DNA from: Ceratotherium simum simum
Taxonomy: Eukaryota; Chordata; Mammalia; Perissodactyla; Rhinocerotidae
Length of the DNA stretch: 64,000 nt
Assembly: GCF_000283155.1 (NCBI RefSeq)
Contig: NW_004454171.1
Location: 14,304,639-14,368,638 of the forward strand
Reading direction: 5' to 3'
The position numbers and the translations under genes are program-made. Positions 33,582 to 45,029 of this stretch are shown here, piece by piece. A model generated the notes under the pieces. It had not been told where the DNA came from. It was given only the letters and a program-made list of their open reading frames with translations, and did not search any database. Positions within the stretch are counted from its first letter, which is position 1. Each line of letters opens with the position of its first letter.

Positions 33582-36277
33582 GTAAGCTGATGGTCCTTCT
33601 CAGCAGGTCTGCACAGTCAAAAAGATCATGCTTGCCATAGCTTTAGAATTAGCCTCCTTATTCATCGGACTCCTCAAATATTGGACGTGGTGCCCAATTG
33701 AAAATGGACCACAGCCAGTGTCATTGTTTGCACCATGTTGAATGGGCTTCATGGCGTTTGCAAGGTATTGTTGCAAATCTTTTCGATTATTGGAATGTCT
33801 ACAGAGAATGTCTGTCTTTAATAATTTTCTGGTCTTAAGAATGTTCCTACTTGTTAAAGAAGCAGCCCAAATATCAGACACAGGTGATAACAATGGTTGG
33901 ACAATTATTTTGTTTCCTTTAGTTTGTATACTTGATCAATATATTGTACTGCAGATATCGTCTGCATGGGTGACAGAAATAACAGAAATAATCCCAGTTA
34001 GGTCCTTTTATCACACATAAACATGCCAGAGAGATTCTATGATACTCTATAATGTGAATAGCTTATATTTTTTTGACTATTATTTCTGAACTGGGATAAT
34101 CAAGAGCTGTCTGAAAATGCCATAAATCAGCGAGGGAGGAACGTTCTCTTCCTCCTGTTCCTTCTAGTGAGTCAGAAGAAATCCTAGGAACATAGTGTTG
34201 AATGGTGGCTGAGACAGCAAGATCATAGCAAAGTTTAAGGTGGGGCTAGAAAGGAAAGTTATTGATTTTTCAGTATATATCAACAAACCATACTTCTAAA
34301 TGACTATTGTCTTCTTCAGAGTAGTTAGCCTCTGAATTTTTGTAGCTAGTCCAATTATATAGCTCAAATCATATTTTTGGTAACATGCCTCTCAGTAATC
34401 TCAGTGTTAGATTATCTTCATCTTCAAAGGTAAAAGCTTGTTTTTTGGAAGTAGCGAAAGGCCATTTAGAGGTGAGTTGGGGAGGAAAGTGTATCTTTGA
34501 CAGGGTAATGTCTTAGTGTGAAACAAGGGTACTGAAGTCATGGCACTAAGTTACTTGGATGATTACTAAAGTGACTCCGGAAGTATTTTCCAAAGAGGGA
34601 TTCCAGACATATTTGCAGGCAGTTGATAGCTTTGCTGATCTTCCCAAGTTGATTGCTTAAAAGGATCACATTAAGTTGGATGGATGAGTTGTGTGTGATG
34701 TCTTCAACTCAAGTTACACAGAATTAGAGAGTTTCATTGCTGTGTATTAACATCTCATAAGGGCTAGTGCACAGGGTCTGATTCATCCCACGAGGGTGCA
34801 AATGCTGAAGTCTGTGCAGCTTGCCCCAGGGTCCTACCCAAATCAGGGGCCAGGAATGATGGTGAGATCCTTGCTAGAAACTGTGAGATTCTCTAGACTT
34901 GGAGCTCTCACAATTCAGTACTCATTACCTTTGAGAGAGAAATTATTATTTTTTAAAAAATATAAGATATATAACTCTAAATTATTCACTTCCTGGGCCA
35001 TCCAGAAGTCAGTTTGTCTCTTCTTATTGGGGGAAACTGTTTTTCGTTGAGGACTTGCCTATGCAACCACAAAATGAAGTACATTCAACAAGCATTAAAC
35101 TTCTGTGCCAGGCGTGCAAATACTGGTTTAGAGAATTTCTGAGTAATTCAGACTAAGCCAATTTCTACTGCTTCTATTTTGGTTATAGGCTCTGCTACTT
35201 ACTAGTTGTGTAACCTTGGCCAAACTAACTCAATCTCTTTCAGCCTCAGTTTCCTCATCTATAAAATAGGGATACTATAGTACCTACTTTTATATATTAT
35301 GAAGCTTAAATGAGTTGTATCATAACTGAGAGTCTGCTGGCGTATGGTAAGCGCTACATATATTAATTAAAAACAGACAGCAGATCTCTGGTTCCAGTTT
35401 ACTAATTAATTGCTTTTACTCAAGCTCCGTTTCTACCACATGTCTGCAAGTAGGTTTTTGTTTTCCTTTTGTTGATACAGCACTATATAGATCATTTTAG
35501 GACCTGATAACCATTAGTTGGAGAGACTAATGAATCCGAAAGTTATTAGATTTGGATTTTGCCTCCAGCTAAAATAAGAGAATCAGTTGGCTTGCACAGT
35601 CTGATTACTGACTCATCTGTGGTCCATTTACTGGACCAATCTGTGGTCCACTGAGAGTAGGAAGCTGCTCCTTGTTCCTCTTTCCATCCCTCCTCATTCC
35701 TTGCTCGGTGCCTTGCCTTATTGCTCTTTTCTAAAACAACGTGTCTTATGTGGGTTAGCTTGCATCTCCCAGCTCAGAATGAGAACTGGGTTTGCCACTT
35801 GCCTACATTTCAAACATTTGTTTCTGTTATAGGGAGAGAAGTTTTTGTTTGCTTTGCTTTGTTTTCTCAGACAAAAACCTCTCAGTCGTTTCCTATGAAT
35901 TACCCACGTGTCCTTAATGAGGAGTTTTAAGCAAACATTTTCCCTGTTTCAGCGTGTGGAGAGCACGAGTGATCGCGGTTCAGGGGTGCGGGGAGTTGTC
36001 TGGTGTGCACGTGTGGTGGGTGAGGAGTCACAGGCTACGTGGAAGGTCAATGAAGCGTAAACCAGGCCACCTAAATGTGATCATAAAGTTTTCTTAACAA
36101 ATCCTTGGGAACGTTAAGATTCCCTCGTTCTTCTTTGAGGTCTGTAGCACAGTGGGTTGGCTTCTTAAATGTTTGCTTTTTACATATGTCCTTTTCTAGA
36201 CTTTCGCTGACTCTCTTTGGTGCTGACTGTTTAAAAAATTCATTCTTTATTTGTTGATTTCTTCCTTTTGGTAAAAG
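33582..36277 (+). other. Intron W15-W16 (2,696 bp)
   Basis: Contains a MIR at about 35190-35370. Otherwise no repeats or gene-like features. Confidence 0.85.
35190..35370 (-). repeat. MIR SINE
   Basis: GGCTCTGCTACTTACTAGTTG, TGTAACCTTGGCCAAACTAA, CAGCCTCAGTTTCCTCATC and 'taagcgctacatatatta' are the reverse MIR order. Confidence 0.8.
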
Positions 36278-36370
36278 ACCTCAAAGTTTGGCGCACAGAT
36301 CCTGGCTCCATCTTCGACATTGATCCCCTGGAAGACAATATTCAGTCTAGAAGTCTACATATGCTCTCTG
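36278..36370 (+). CDS. NEBL: NEBL exon W16, linker exon (phase 1-1)
   Basis: The acceptor is TTTTGGTAAAAG and the donor is G/gtattg. With the split Asp codon it encodes DLKVWRTDPGSIF, then DIDPLEDNIQSRSLHMLS. Residues 840-870. There is no nebulin repeat. This is an acidic linker specific to full-length nebulette. It is 93 bases in symmetric phase 1-1, so skipping it keeps the frame. It is absent from the known LASP2 product. Confidence 0.95.
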
Positions 36371-37598
36371 GTATTGCTTACGTTTTGAGTTTCTCTCCAT
36401 TTATGTGGTTTTGTCCTGAAAGTGAAGCTACTCTGAGCTGTACAGGTTCATTGTGCCAACAGTGTAATGTCAGTTTTAAAGTTGAGGATTCAAAAAACCA
36501 AAAAAAGTGCTATGCTGCTTTAGAATACCATTAATCATTTATGAAAACAAAAGTTGCAAAAGGGCTTTTTAATATAGCCCAGATTAGTTTGTTCTAGATT
36601 CATTTTAAAAAAGGCATCTAGAGCTTACTTATCTGCTTTATATTAGTGAATATGATTTTATTGGTTTTCTGGGCTTAAAAATGCAGTTAGTTGGATTGCA
36701 CTAAAGTGCTAAGACATAAAGATTTGTTTCGTGAGAAACATGGTTCCAACATTTTAAAGGTAGATTTAAAGAATTATATATAAAATAGTGGAGAGGTTTT
36801 CTATAGAGCATCTAAATGTCTTAAAATAAATAGACTTCCAAGTATCCTTAAAATTTCTCTGAGTTTTTATGTAAGGCAAAATTTATAGTTTACATAGGAA
36901 GTTTATTTGATTTTTAACTTAGACTGAATGTTTATAATTAAAAGCAAAAACAGAATGGTTTGGGCATTTGGGTGTAGTGATGGCATGAGTTGACATTTCA
37001 GCCTTTCAGACTGTGTTTAGCAAACTGGAGCTTGGACAGTTGTGCAATTATTTTAAACAATGTAAGTGGATATATCATTTAGGTCTGGCTCTGCTCCGTG
37101 CTTTCAACTCTCGATGTAATTGTTGACGTTAATAAAATTGAATGCCCCAGGCAAAGTAGGGATTCTAATACTTTTATAGTCAATTTGATCCACATAATCA
37201 GGCAAACCGTGTCATTTAATTTTCTAAAAATAAAGAAAAGGCAACAGATACTATATGCTTGGCGATACTTGAAAACAATTATTTATAACCAGATGTTATG
37301 TTTGGTAGAAATTTATTACTTTGCCAATGTTTTCTTAGTTCTTGTCAATTTCCCATCCTCCATCTCTCCTTTAAAATCTAGATTAAAAAAATGAGTATAA
37401 ATGATTTTTAAGTCATTTATATAGTGGATGCAATGTATGCAGAAGTTTGGCAATAGGTGAATTTATAATAGCTGAGCTTGTGTATTATTATTGAATAGGG
37501 ATTATTTTTCTTTCTTGTTAAACTTTTAAGTAATTTTTTGTTTCTTCTGCTCTTCAAGTCACTTAGTCACAAGTATAAATATTTTCCCTCCGATCCAG
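36371..37598 (+). other. Intron W16-W17 (1,228 bp)
   Basis: AT-rich unique sequence. No repeat or gene recognised. The acceptor region before W17 is TTTCCCTCCGATCCAG, with a modest pyrimidine tract. Confidence 0.85.
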
Positions 37599-37748
37599 AA
37601 AAGGCGAGTCACTATAGGAGACACCGGTCTCGATCTCATTCGAGCAGTACTTTTGGTACAGGTCTGGGAGATGACAAATCAGAAATATCCGAGATTTACC
37701 CTAGCTTTTCCTGCTGCAGTGAGGCAACAAGACCGTCTGATGAAGGAG
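37599..37748 (+). CDS. NEBL: NEBL exon W17, Ser/Arg-rich linker (phase 1-1)
   Basis: The acceptor is CTCCGATCCAG and the donor is G/gtatcc. With the split Glu codon it encodes EKASHYRRHRSRSHSSSTF, then GTGLGDDKSEISEIYPSFSC, then CSEATRPSDEG. Residues 871-920. The RRHRSRSHSSS stretch is a likely substrate for basophilic kinases and is probably disordered. It is 150 bases in symmetric phase 1-1, so this exon can also be skipped in frame. The donor GTATCC is a weak one. It is nebulette-specific and absent from LASP2. Confidence 0.95.
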
Positions 37749-38420
37749 GTATCCAACACGAACCACTCTCAAAGCAAAGTCATTTTTTAAAAATGTATCA
37801 CAAGCGTGTCTTTAACCCATTCTCCACCTTTGCACAAACATTTAGCCTGGTGTATTTGAAAATTTTACATTATGTGTAGAAAGTTGAGTCTTTTTTTCTT
37901 AAACTACTAATTTGCATTTTTGCATGTTTGTTTTCCCATCTTACTTCACTTGTTTCACTGCAAATGGGATCTTTAATGACAAAAAGGTCTTGGGATCTGC
38001 TGCGTGATCTGTTTCCACAGGAGTTGTGTGTGATGGATATATGCAGCTAGAGTGGAAACCTGAGTTCTGTGGGGTTTGTGTCTGACTTCCATTAAGGAAA
38101 ATCAGTCTTACAGTTACATTTGAGTGGCTAAGAGGTTGCCCTGAATTTGTGTGTATTTAGATATTGATATACATTTGCAGACCGAGTTAGATCTTGCCAA
38201 AAAGAAATTGGGTTTGATCCTTGTGATGTGAGATTTTTTTTAAAAAAATGGAAGATACTGTTGATTGTTAATCATCATCTTTGTATTTTATATAACCATC
38301 CTTTTCCTCTACCTTCTCCTTTTTTCTACATCCAAGCTGATGGATTAGGTCTAGAACTTTTAGTTGAGATTGTTTTGGATGTTAAACTAATCTTGCTGAT
38401 AAAGCTGTTATGAAAGGTTA

Positions 38421-38720
38421 AGAATAAGGTGCAGCCCCCGCCACCTCCGGCCCTGCCACTACAATTGCATTTCAGTGCAGTGGAGAGGGCAGAAGACTGA
38501 AGCATGTAAGAACAAAAGCAATACTGAATTTCCTTTTCAACCACAAAGGTCGTATTGCTGAAATCCCCAAGGTAGGAAATTTTGATGTTGAGCAACCTAA
38601 CATCTCGGTGGAAAAAGTAATGTGACTAAGGACCTGATGAAACTATGAAAGCTCTTGTAATTGTATAATTGTTTTTTGCATTCATTAAAATAAAATGCTT
38701 GTGAGAATAAAATCACTTAT
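38421..38720 (+). other. Exon- or UTR-like segment with poly(A) signals, unassigned
   Basis: A GC-rich start (GCAGCCCCCGCCACCTCCGG) leads into a frame that reads RTKAILNFLFNHKGRIAEIP, then KVGNFDVEQPNISVEKVM and stop. It is followed by ATTAAAATAAAATGC and AGAATAAAATC. It looks like a 3' end of a transcript or a retrocopy, but there is no poly(A) tail and I do not recognise the protein. It may be chance. Confidence 0.25.
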
Positions 38721-38766
38721 ATTCTATACATCTTAGATTATATATTCAGACTGGCCTAACTTGGTA

Positions 38767-39745
38767 GAAAGTTGTTTTTTTTTTTTAATTATAGCTTTAT
38801 TGAGGTATAATTGACATATAAAATTGTAAGATATTTAAAGTGTGCCTTGTGATGATTTGATATACATATACATTGTGAAAGGTTTAGTTAGGTAATGAAC
38901 ATATACATTGTAAAAGGATTAGTTAGTTCATGAACTAACTAACCCATCTAGTTAATGAACACATCCATTGTTACCACACAAAATTGGGGTTCTCTTGCCT
39001 GATGCTCATAAAGAGCCAGTTATTACGGCATCAGCTTTTGAGAAAAGAAAAAAGCTTTATTGCAAGATTGATCTGCAAGGAGACAGGAGGCAACACTCTC
39101 AAATCTGTCTCCCCCATCCAGGGCTTGGGGCAAAATTTATGGGATAAAGGGCAGGGTGGTCTGAAGTGCAGAGATGGATGATTGGAGGTAAGGAAAAGTG
39201 AGGTAATTGATGATCTGTGCAAGCCTAGTCAAGCTTCCGGCTCTTCATAGGATGCATGTTCTCCAAATATCGGTGTTGGTATGATCTCAGGGTGGAGTTT
39301 TCAGCCCCTTGATGTCAAAAGGGTCACTTACTGGTCATTTGCACAGGCCTGGTTGATGGGTTGGTGGTCTCAACCAGCCTGTACTGGACAAGGGGTCCTT
39401 TCTCAGTTCCTGGAAAACCACTCTTAATTACTCTGTTGATAAGATGGGGTCAGTTGAACTGGTTCTGGAGGGCCCATGGTTACACCTTCACCTTGCATAT
39501 TTATCTTTCTTTTGGTAAGAACATTTAAGTTCTACTCTCTTTGGAAATTTCAATTCTACAATACAGTGTTGTCAACCATAGTCACCATGTTATACATTAG
39601 ATCCTCAGACCTTATTCATCTTATAACTGAAAGTTTGTACCCTTTTACCAACCTTTCCCTATCCATATCCTCCCCAGCCCCTGGTAACCACTTTTCTACT
39701 CTCTGTTTCTATGAGTTTGATGTTGTTGTTTTTTTTTAGATCCCA
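38767..39745 (-). mobile_element. L1 3' region (antisense), split by an LTR
   Basis: The left part (ATAGCTTTATTGAGGTATAA, then GTTAATGAACACATCCAT) and the right part (CACCTTGCATATTTATC, GTAAGAACATTTAAGTTCTACTC, 'cagcccctggtaaccac') form one reverse L1 3' region interrupted at 38969-39484. Confidence 0.85.
38969..39484 (-). mobile_element. Solo LTR of an ERV, copy 1 (antisense)
   Basis: 516 bp with terminal TGTTACC..GGTTACA on the plus strand. The minus strand shows AATAAA (plus TTTATT at 39056-39061) in the expected late position. The flanks are CCAT (38965-38968) and CCTT (39485-39488), a 4-bp duplication with one change, and the L1 target continues after it. No gag, pol or env sequence is present. 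It is similar to the LTR at 54692-55322. Confidence 0.85.
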
Positions 39746-40145
39746 CCCTGGTAGATAGTTTTTAAAGATCTCCTTTCTCTGTGGTTCTAGTGAAATGTTT
39801 GCCAACTAATTTTGTTCTCTTGTAGGTAAGATAGACATGAGGGAACTCCCCTTTCTGTGTCTGGTTCTCTAACAAAGCGTTCAGTAACTTCTTGAGATTT
39901 TTTTATTTTGGATTTGGCGTTATTGATTTCTCCATTCAGTGTCCCCTGTGGTTCTCAAGGTACACAATAATGTTGATGCTTAATGAGATAAATAAAACCC
40001 AAAACAAATACAAAAATAAATTTCGATCAACCTTATTTAACTTTCCTCAGTCCAGCGTTGGAGTTGGTGTCTCTCCCAAATGCAGTGTACCTTAGAGTCT
40101 TTGCTTCAGCAGTGACCTTTTTACTTCGTGTCTGTACACACCAAC

Positions 40146-40560
40146 ACAGCGTTCATTCATTTATTCACCAAATGTTTATTGATTGTTCTTTGTACACCAG
40201 CCAAGAGCTCGGATCTGGCAGTGCATATAGCAGTGAGCCAAAGAGACATGCATCTGCTCCAAGGGCTTAGAGTCTGAGGGGACCCTGACATGAAGCAGAT
40301 ACTTACCCAAGTAATATATAATTACGAACAGAGTAAGTGCTGTGAAGGGAGGGCATGGGGCAACAAGATGTATAACAGGGGAATTCCATCTGGCCTTGAT
40401 GTCAGGGAAGGAAGATTTGAGCTGAGATGTTAATGCTAAATGCTAGTTAACTAGGCCAAGGGAGCTTTGGGAGAAAAAATGTTTCTGATGGAACAGAGCA
40501 CTGAAATGGTGTGTCAATGAGACATTCAAATGGAGGCATCAAATAGGCAGTTAGAGTTCA
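40146..40560 (-). repeat. L2 LINE 3' end
   Basis: CATTCATTTATTCACCAAAT, 'gcagtgcatatagcagtgagccaaagag', 'gtaagtgctgtgaaggg' and 'caagggagctttgggag' follow the reverse L2 tail. The short frames at 40551-40818 start in this region and are not supported as genes. Confidence 0.65.
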
Positions 40561-40887
40561 GAGGGGAAGGCTGCAGTGGAGATGAACGTGGAAGTCATCC
40601 TCTGTGTCGATGATAAGGTCTTGAATGAATCTCTGCAGAGAAGGAGAATTCGGAGACCCCTCCTGAAGATTTCTCGGCTCCCTCTGCACCAACAGATGAA
40701 GTCCAGGTTTGCTTGTCTCCAATTCCATTCTCTCCTCCAAGGCTGCATTGTAAAAACCCTCTGCTGTTGGTTCAGCTCTTTTTCCTCTTCTCAAGCCACA
40801 GCTCCTTCTGTTTTCTAATTATTTCTAACAAGAGGACCCTATACTATGCCAAATTGAATGAGAAAATATCTCCATTGAAAGAAAGTG

Positions 40888-40918
40888 TGTGTGTGTATAT
40901 ATATATATGTATACACTT
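40888..40918. repeat. (GT)n(AT)n microsatellite
   Basis: AGTGTGTGTGTGTATATATATATATGTATAC, a compound dinucleotide tract. Confidence 0.9.
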
Positions 40919-41479
40919 GCATTTCTATTAGAATTTGAGTAAGAGTAACACATGGTTAAGAGGGAATAATTACACTATTTAAAATGGAGAATTTCAGACT
41001 GCGTGGAAGGTGGTGGGAGATTTTTGGCGGGAAGGGAGGGGTCTCGGTAACTCAGATAATGCCTTGTAAGAAAAGCTGACTCTTTGGAGGCATTTATAAA
41101 CTTCTGTCATTCTCAGTTTCCTGTTACGAGGCCAAGATGCCCTGTCTTTAGTGACATTTCCTAATTTGGAAAATAGATATTGAAGTGTGAAGCAAAAGTA
41201 AAGATGTACCAATAAGTTTTATCACAAACACAAGGGATGGTTTACCCACAAGATATCTGAAAAGATTTTAGGATACTTGGGAGTATTCTAATTTCATTTA
41301 TTTTAAGTGAAGCAAGGCACATTCTATCACTTGGCACCTTATGTCTGTATTCAAATGATTAGTGATGTATCAGACCTGATATTCCTCAAACCATCTCCCC
41401 ACTCCCCACGCCCCTCGCCCCCCAATTCTGCCAGGCTTTCGGGCTTCCCACTTGCTACGTGGCAGTTGGCAACTTTCTA

Positions 41480-42345
41480 GGGTCTGAAGTCAAACCCTTG
41501 GGAGTCATCCTGCATGCTTGTCGTTTACTCACACCCCACATCCAATGCGTTAACGAATCTTGTCAGCTGTGCCAGGAAAAATGTACCCAGAATCTGACTG
41601 CTTGTGCCCACCTCCGCCCTCACTGCTCGTCACCACTGCCGCCTTCTCTCCCTGAGCTCAGCGCAGAAGCTTCCTGACTGCTCTTGCCACTCCACATTGC
41701 CAACCCTCTGCCTTGGTCTGTTCTCCACCGGGCAGCGAGAAGGATCTTTTTGAAACATAATCAGATCCTGTCACTCTTCTGCTACCGTTTCATTCTGAAT
41801 ATATCCCAAATCCTCACCATCACCTCTAAGGTCCTCATCCGATCTGGGCCCCGGCTGCCGCCCTGCCCTGAGCTCATTTGCTGCCGTTCTCCATACACTC
41901 GTCCACTCCGGCCGTCCTGGTCTTCCTGCTTTACACAAAGCTTCCAAGAAAGCCCCCACCCTGGGCCTTTGTGCTTACTGTTCCTCCTGCCTGGAGTCCT
42001 CCCCCTCCCACCTTGCCCAGATATTTGCTTTCTTAGCCACATTTTTCTTCATGTTTCTGCTCAGATGTCACTTTCTCAGAGAGACCCTCTCCAACCACCA
42101 GAGATAAAATAGCACCTTCCAGTACTTTCTGTCCCTTTTACTCTGCTTTTTTTGGTTCATCAGCTCTCAACACCCCCGCTCTTAATACCACTGCGCTATT
42201 ATATATTTATTTATTTGCTTGTCTGTCTCTGCCTCCCTATGATGGAAGCCCCCCAAGAACAGGGATATAGGCTGTTTGTTACCACTCTATCTCCAGCTCT
42301 TAGAATAAGCACTCTGCAAATACTGGTGAATGAATGAAATGGCCA
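41480..42345 (+). repeat. L2 LINE, long 3' fragment
   Basis: The L2 3' order is clear: 'agatcctgtcactcttctgct', 'ctaaggtcctcatccgatctggccc', 'gcctttgtgcttactgttcctcctgcctgga', 'tgtcactttctcagagagaccctctcc', 'tatatttatttatttgcttgtctgtctc' and the end ACTGGTGAATGAATGAAA. The 142-codon frame at 41684-42112 lies inside this repeat. Confidence 0.85.
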
Positions 42346-42989
42346 GATTAATATTTTAAAAACTAGACCCATATATATAAATATATGTAAGTGTAATTTT
42401 TTTTTATATATAAGATTCTACTGTGGAAGGCTTTCAAGGAAATTCTTCCATTTTTGTTTTGATATGTTTCAATGACATTAAAGCATAGCTGAAAATAAAA
42501 CCTAAAGTGGAAACATTCCCAGGGTTTTTTTTTTTTTTGCTGGTAGGGAAGGGAAGCAGTGATATCCATGCCTTTTAGGTTGCTTTGAAATTTAGGGGCC
42601 CCTTTGAAATGTGTACTATGTGGGCCCCAGTAAGGAAGTGCTGACTGACTCCATGGAAGAGGGGAACTTTTATGGTGATGACAGCTGTTTGATGAAAACC
42701 CTTAGTGTCTTTAGCAGTAACAGTTAATCATATGCATTTGTTTAAATACCATTCTAGACACTGAAAAGAATTTTAGAACAATACTTGTTCGTGTTAGATG
42801 AAGAAAAAAGAAAATGTTCATGTGTGTTTAGAAATGCCATTTTTTCTTCCAGATTTTGTTGATTCCTTTAAATTTAGATTAGGCTTTTATATGATGAAAT
42901 GTGTTCTCTCCCGGAGAGGTGTCTTTCATATTGGGTTGTCTCCCTGCTGTTGAGGTGGCGTATGTGGCGGTGTGGCAGCGCGCTGGACA

Positions 42990-43110
42990 GGGTGCTGTGC
43001 AACAGGACGAGATGGTGAACTTTGCTTCAGCTCTCTCACTACCTAGTCTGGGTTCTTGGCAGGTCATCTGGCCTTAATGGGCTCAGATTCCACGTCTGCA
43101 ACAAGAAGGA
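42990..43110 (-). repeat. MIR-like fragment
   Basis: CAGCTCTCTCACTACCTAGT, 'gggttcttggcaggtcatctggcc' and 'cagattccacgtctgcaa' loosely follow the reverse MIR. Confidence 0.4.
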
Positions 43111-44359
43111 GGTAGAACAAGGAGCTTTCTGAGATATTTTACATTTCCTAAGCCAAGGGCCATAAATTTCAATAGACTCTATTTTTTTTCTTTCTCTTCC
43201 TTCTCTGTATGAGAATGTATTTATGTCCTGAAGGTGATCTGTTTTACTTTGTGAATTAAGTGGCTGGGCAGTTATGAGAGTTGTAGTTTTTGGGTCCTTC
43301 TGAATCAGAGGAAATTCTGATTGTTAGGACAAAGGGTTAGATAATCAGCTCATTTCCTTGAGGCACAAGTACAATGTTTTCCTCATTCACATTTGGTTTT
43401 CATGAGCATTAACATAGAAGCCTTCTCCTTTAAGTTTTTATCGTTGTTTTAGTTGTGTGTTTTTCATGATATTTTCCCATCTTGCTTTGATTGCGGAATA
43501 TTTTCATTTTCTTATGTGATTATTCTGGTCTTCCTTTACTTTTCAGTGTGCTTTCCAAGGTATTAAGTTACCAAAGGGTTTTCATTTTACATCTCTACTG
43601 TGTTACTTTGATTCAATAAAGGAGGCTTTTATTTAAACTTCATCTAATTTTGTTTTGATTCTTGAATAGTATTATTTGAAATTATCTTTATTGCCTTTTG
43701 GTATTAGATTAGGTTAATTTATTTTCGTTTGACACACTTCCTTGAGTGGAAATAGTCCTGATGGTTTCTGCTTATTTCACTGCGAGGTTTTCTTTGATCT
43801 TTGTGTTTGTTTTTTGTTCACTTGCCTGCAACATATATTTTCCTGCTGGTTTTAATTTGTATTTCTTTGCTTTTCCTTGACTTACAGTGTCTGCATTGCT
43901 AGTATTATTATGCTTTTGCCATCTCAGTGTTTACCCTTCTCAGTTTGAACTTGTGTTCAGTTTTGCTTCAAGTATTTTATGTATTTCTGTTTTCCTCTGG
44001 AGCATACAGGACATGGGAGTGTGATGGCGAAGGAAAAAAGCAGATGCACTTTTCAAAAGAGAAATCCTCAGGGTTCCAACCTCGTGAACTTTCCGTTTTG
44101 CTGTGAAAGAATCTTATTGAGATAACCTAGTCCTGCCTTCGCTGAGGGAAAACCAGTTTCTGAATTCTGTGACCACCCCAGCTAGGCTGTGCTTATAGCA
44201 CTCCATCCCATGTAATATGTCCTCAAAAGAGGTTAGGTTGCAAGAGATGCTTTAGAACATTCTGGAACTTTCAGTATCTTGTCTGTAGGCATACCAAGAG
44301 GGCAGTGCACCAATTAAGTAGCCAATTGCCCTGATGTTTTATAGGCACCCATAACTCCA

Positions 44360-44480
44360 TCTGTTCATTCACCAAACATTTATCTAGTATCTCCCATATG
44401 TGTGAGATGCTGGGAACATAAATATAAAATGTACAGTTATTGTCTTCAAAGAACTCAGATTCTAGTGGGTGAACCAGATA
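44360..44480 (-). repeat. L2 LINE tail fragment
   Basis: TTCATTCACCAAACATTTATC, 'gatgctgggaacataaat' and 'aaagaactcagattctagtggg' match the reverse L2 end. Confidence 0.55.
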
Positions 44481-45029
44481 CATAAACCAACTGTACTCAG
44501 GAAGGCATTATGATGGAGTAATGCATAACGTTAGAATTAGCCGGGCAGAGAAATGGGAAAGGAGTGTTTTAGGCAGTAAAGTAGCATATGAGAGAACATA
44601 GAGCCCGTTGGAAACTTGGTGTGTTTTGGCACATCTGGAGCCGGGGGGCCGTGTGTGTCTAGGAGACGGCTGAAGAAGAGGAAGTCCAGTACCAGAGTGA
44701 GGACAGTGCTGCGCCACAGTCTTTCAGAGACAGGGTTCAACTGAACATAATTTCAGGGCACTTGCCTTGGGCTTTATCCTGCAGGAGCGTTAGAGGCTAT
44801 TTAGAGAACCAGTTACCTAGACTAGCAGGTAACTGAATCTCTGCCTTGGAGGTTTAATCCACTCAGGGAGCTTGTCTGAGAATCCAGTCTGCACTGGATG
44901 ATTTAGATTCTCACCAAGAGAATTGACTACTTGGGCATCAAACGACCAGAAGGCCTTCTTAGAAGTCCTCTAGAGGGGCTGACGGTGTAGAGACAGCATT
45001 GTGGACCTTTATTTCAAACACCACAACTT

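Noticed and set aside
40639..40706. Exon-like segment in the large intron reading EKENSETPPEDFSAPSAPTDEVQ in parts, between ...CTCTGCAG and CAG/gtttgc
   Set aside because: The peptide looks protein-like, but the segment is 68 bases and would enter in phase 1 and leave in phase 0. W18 would then be read out of frame and meet an early stop. The acceptor tract and donor are weak, and an L2 tail lies directly upstream.
41684..42112. 142-codon open frame
   Set aside because: It lies completely inside an L2 3' fragment, which is untranslated in L2.
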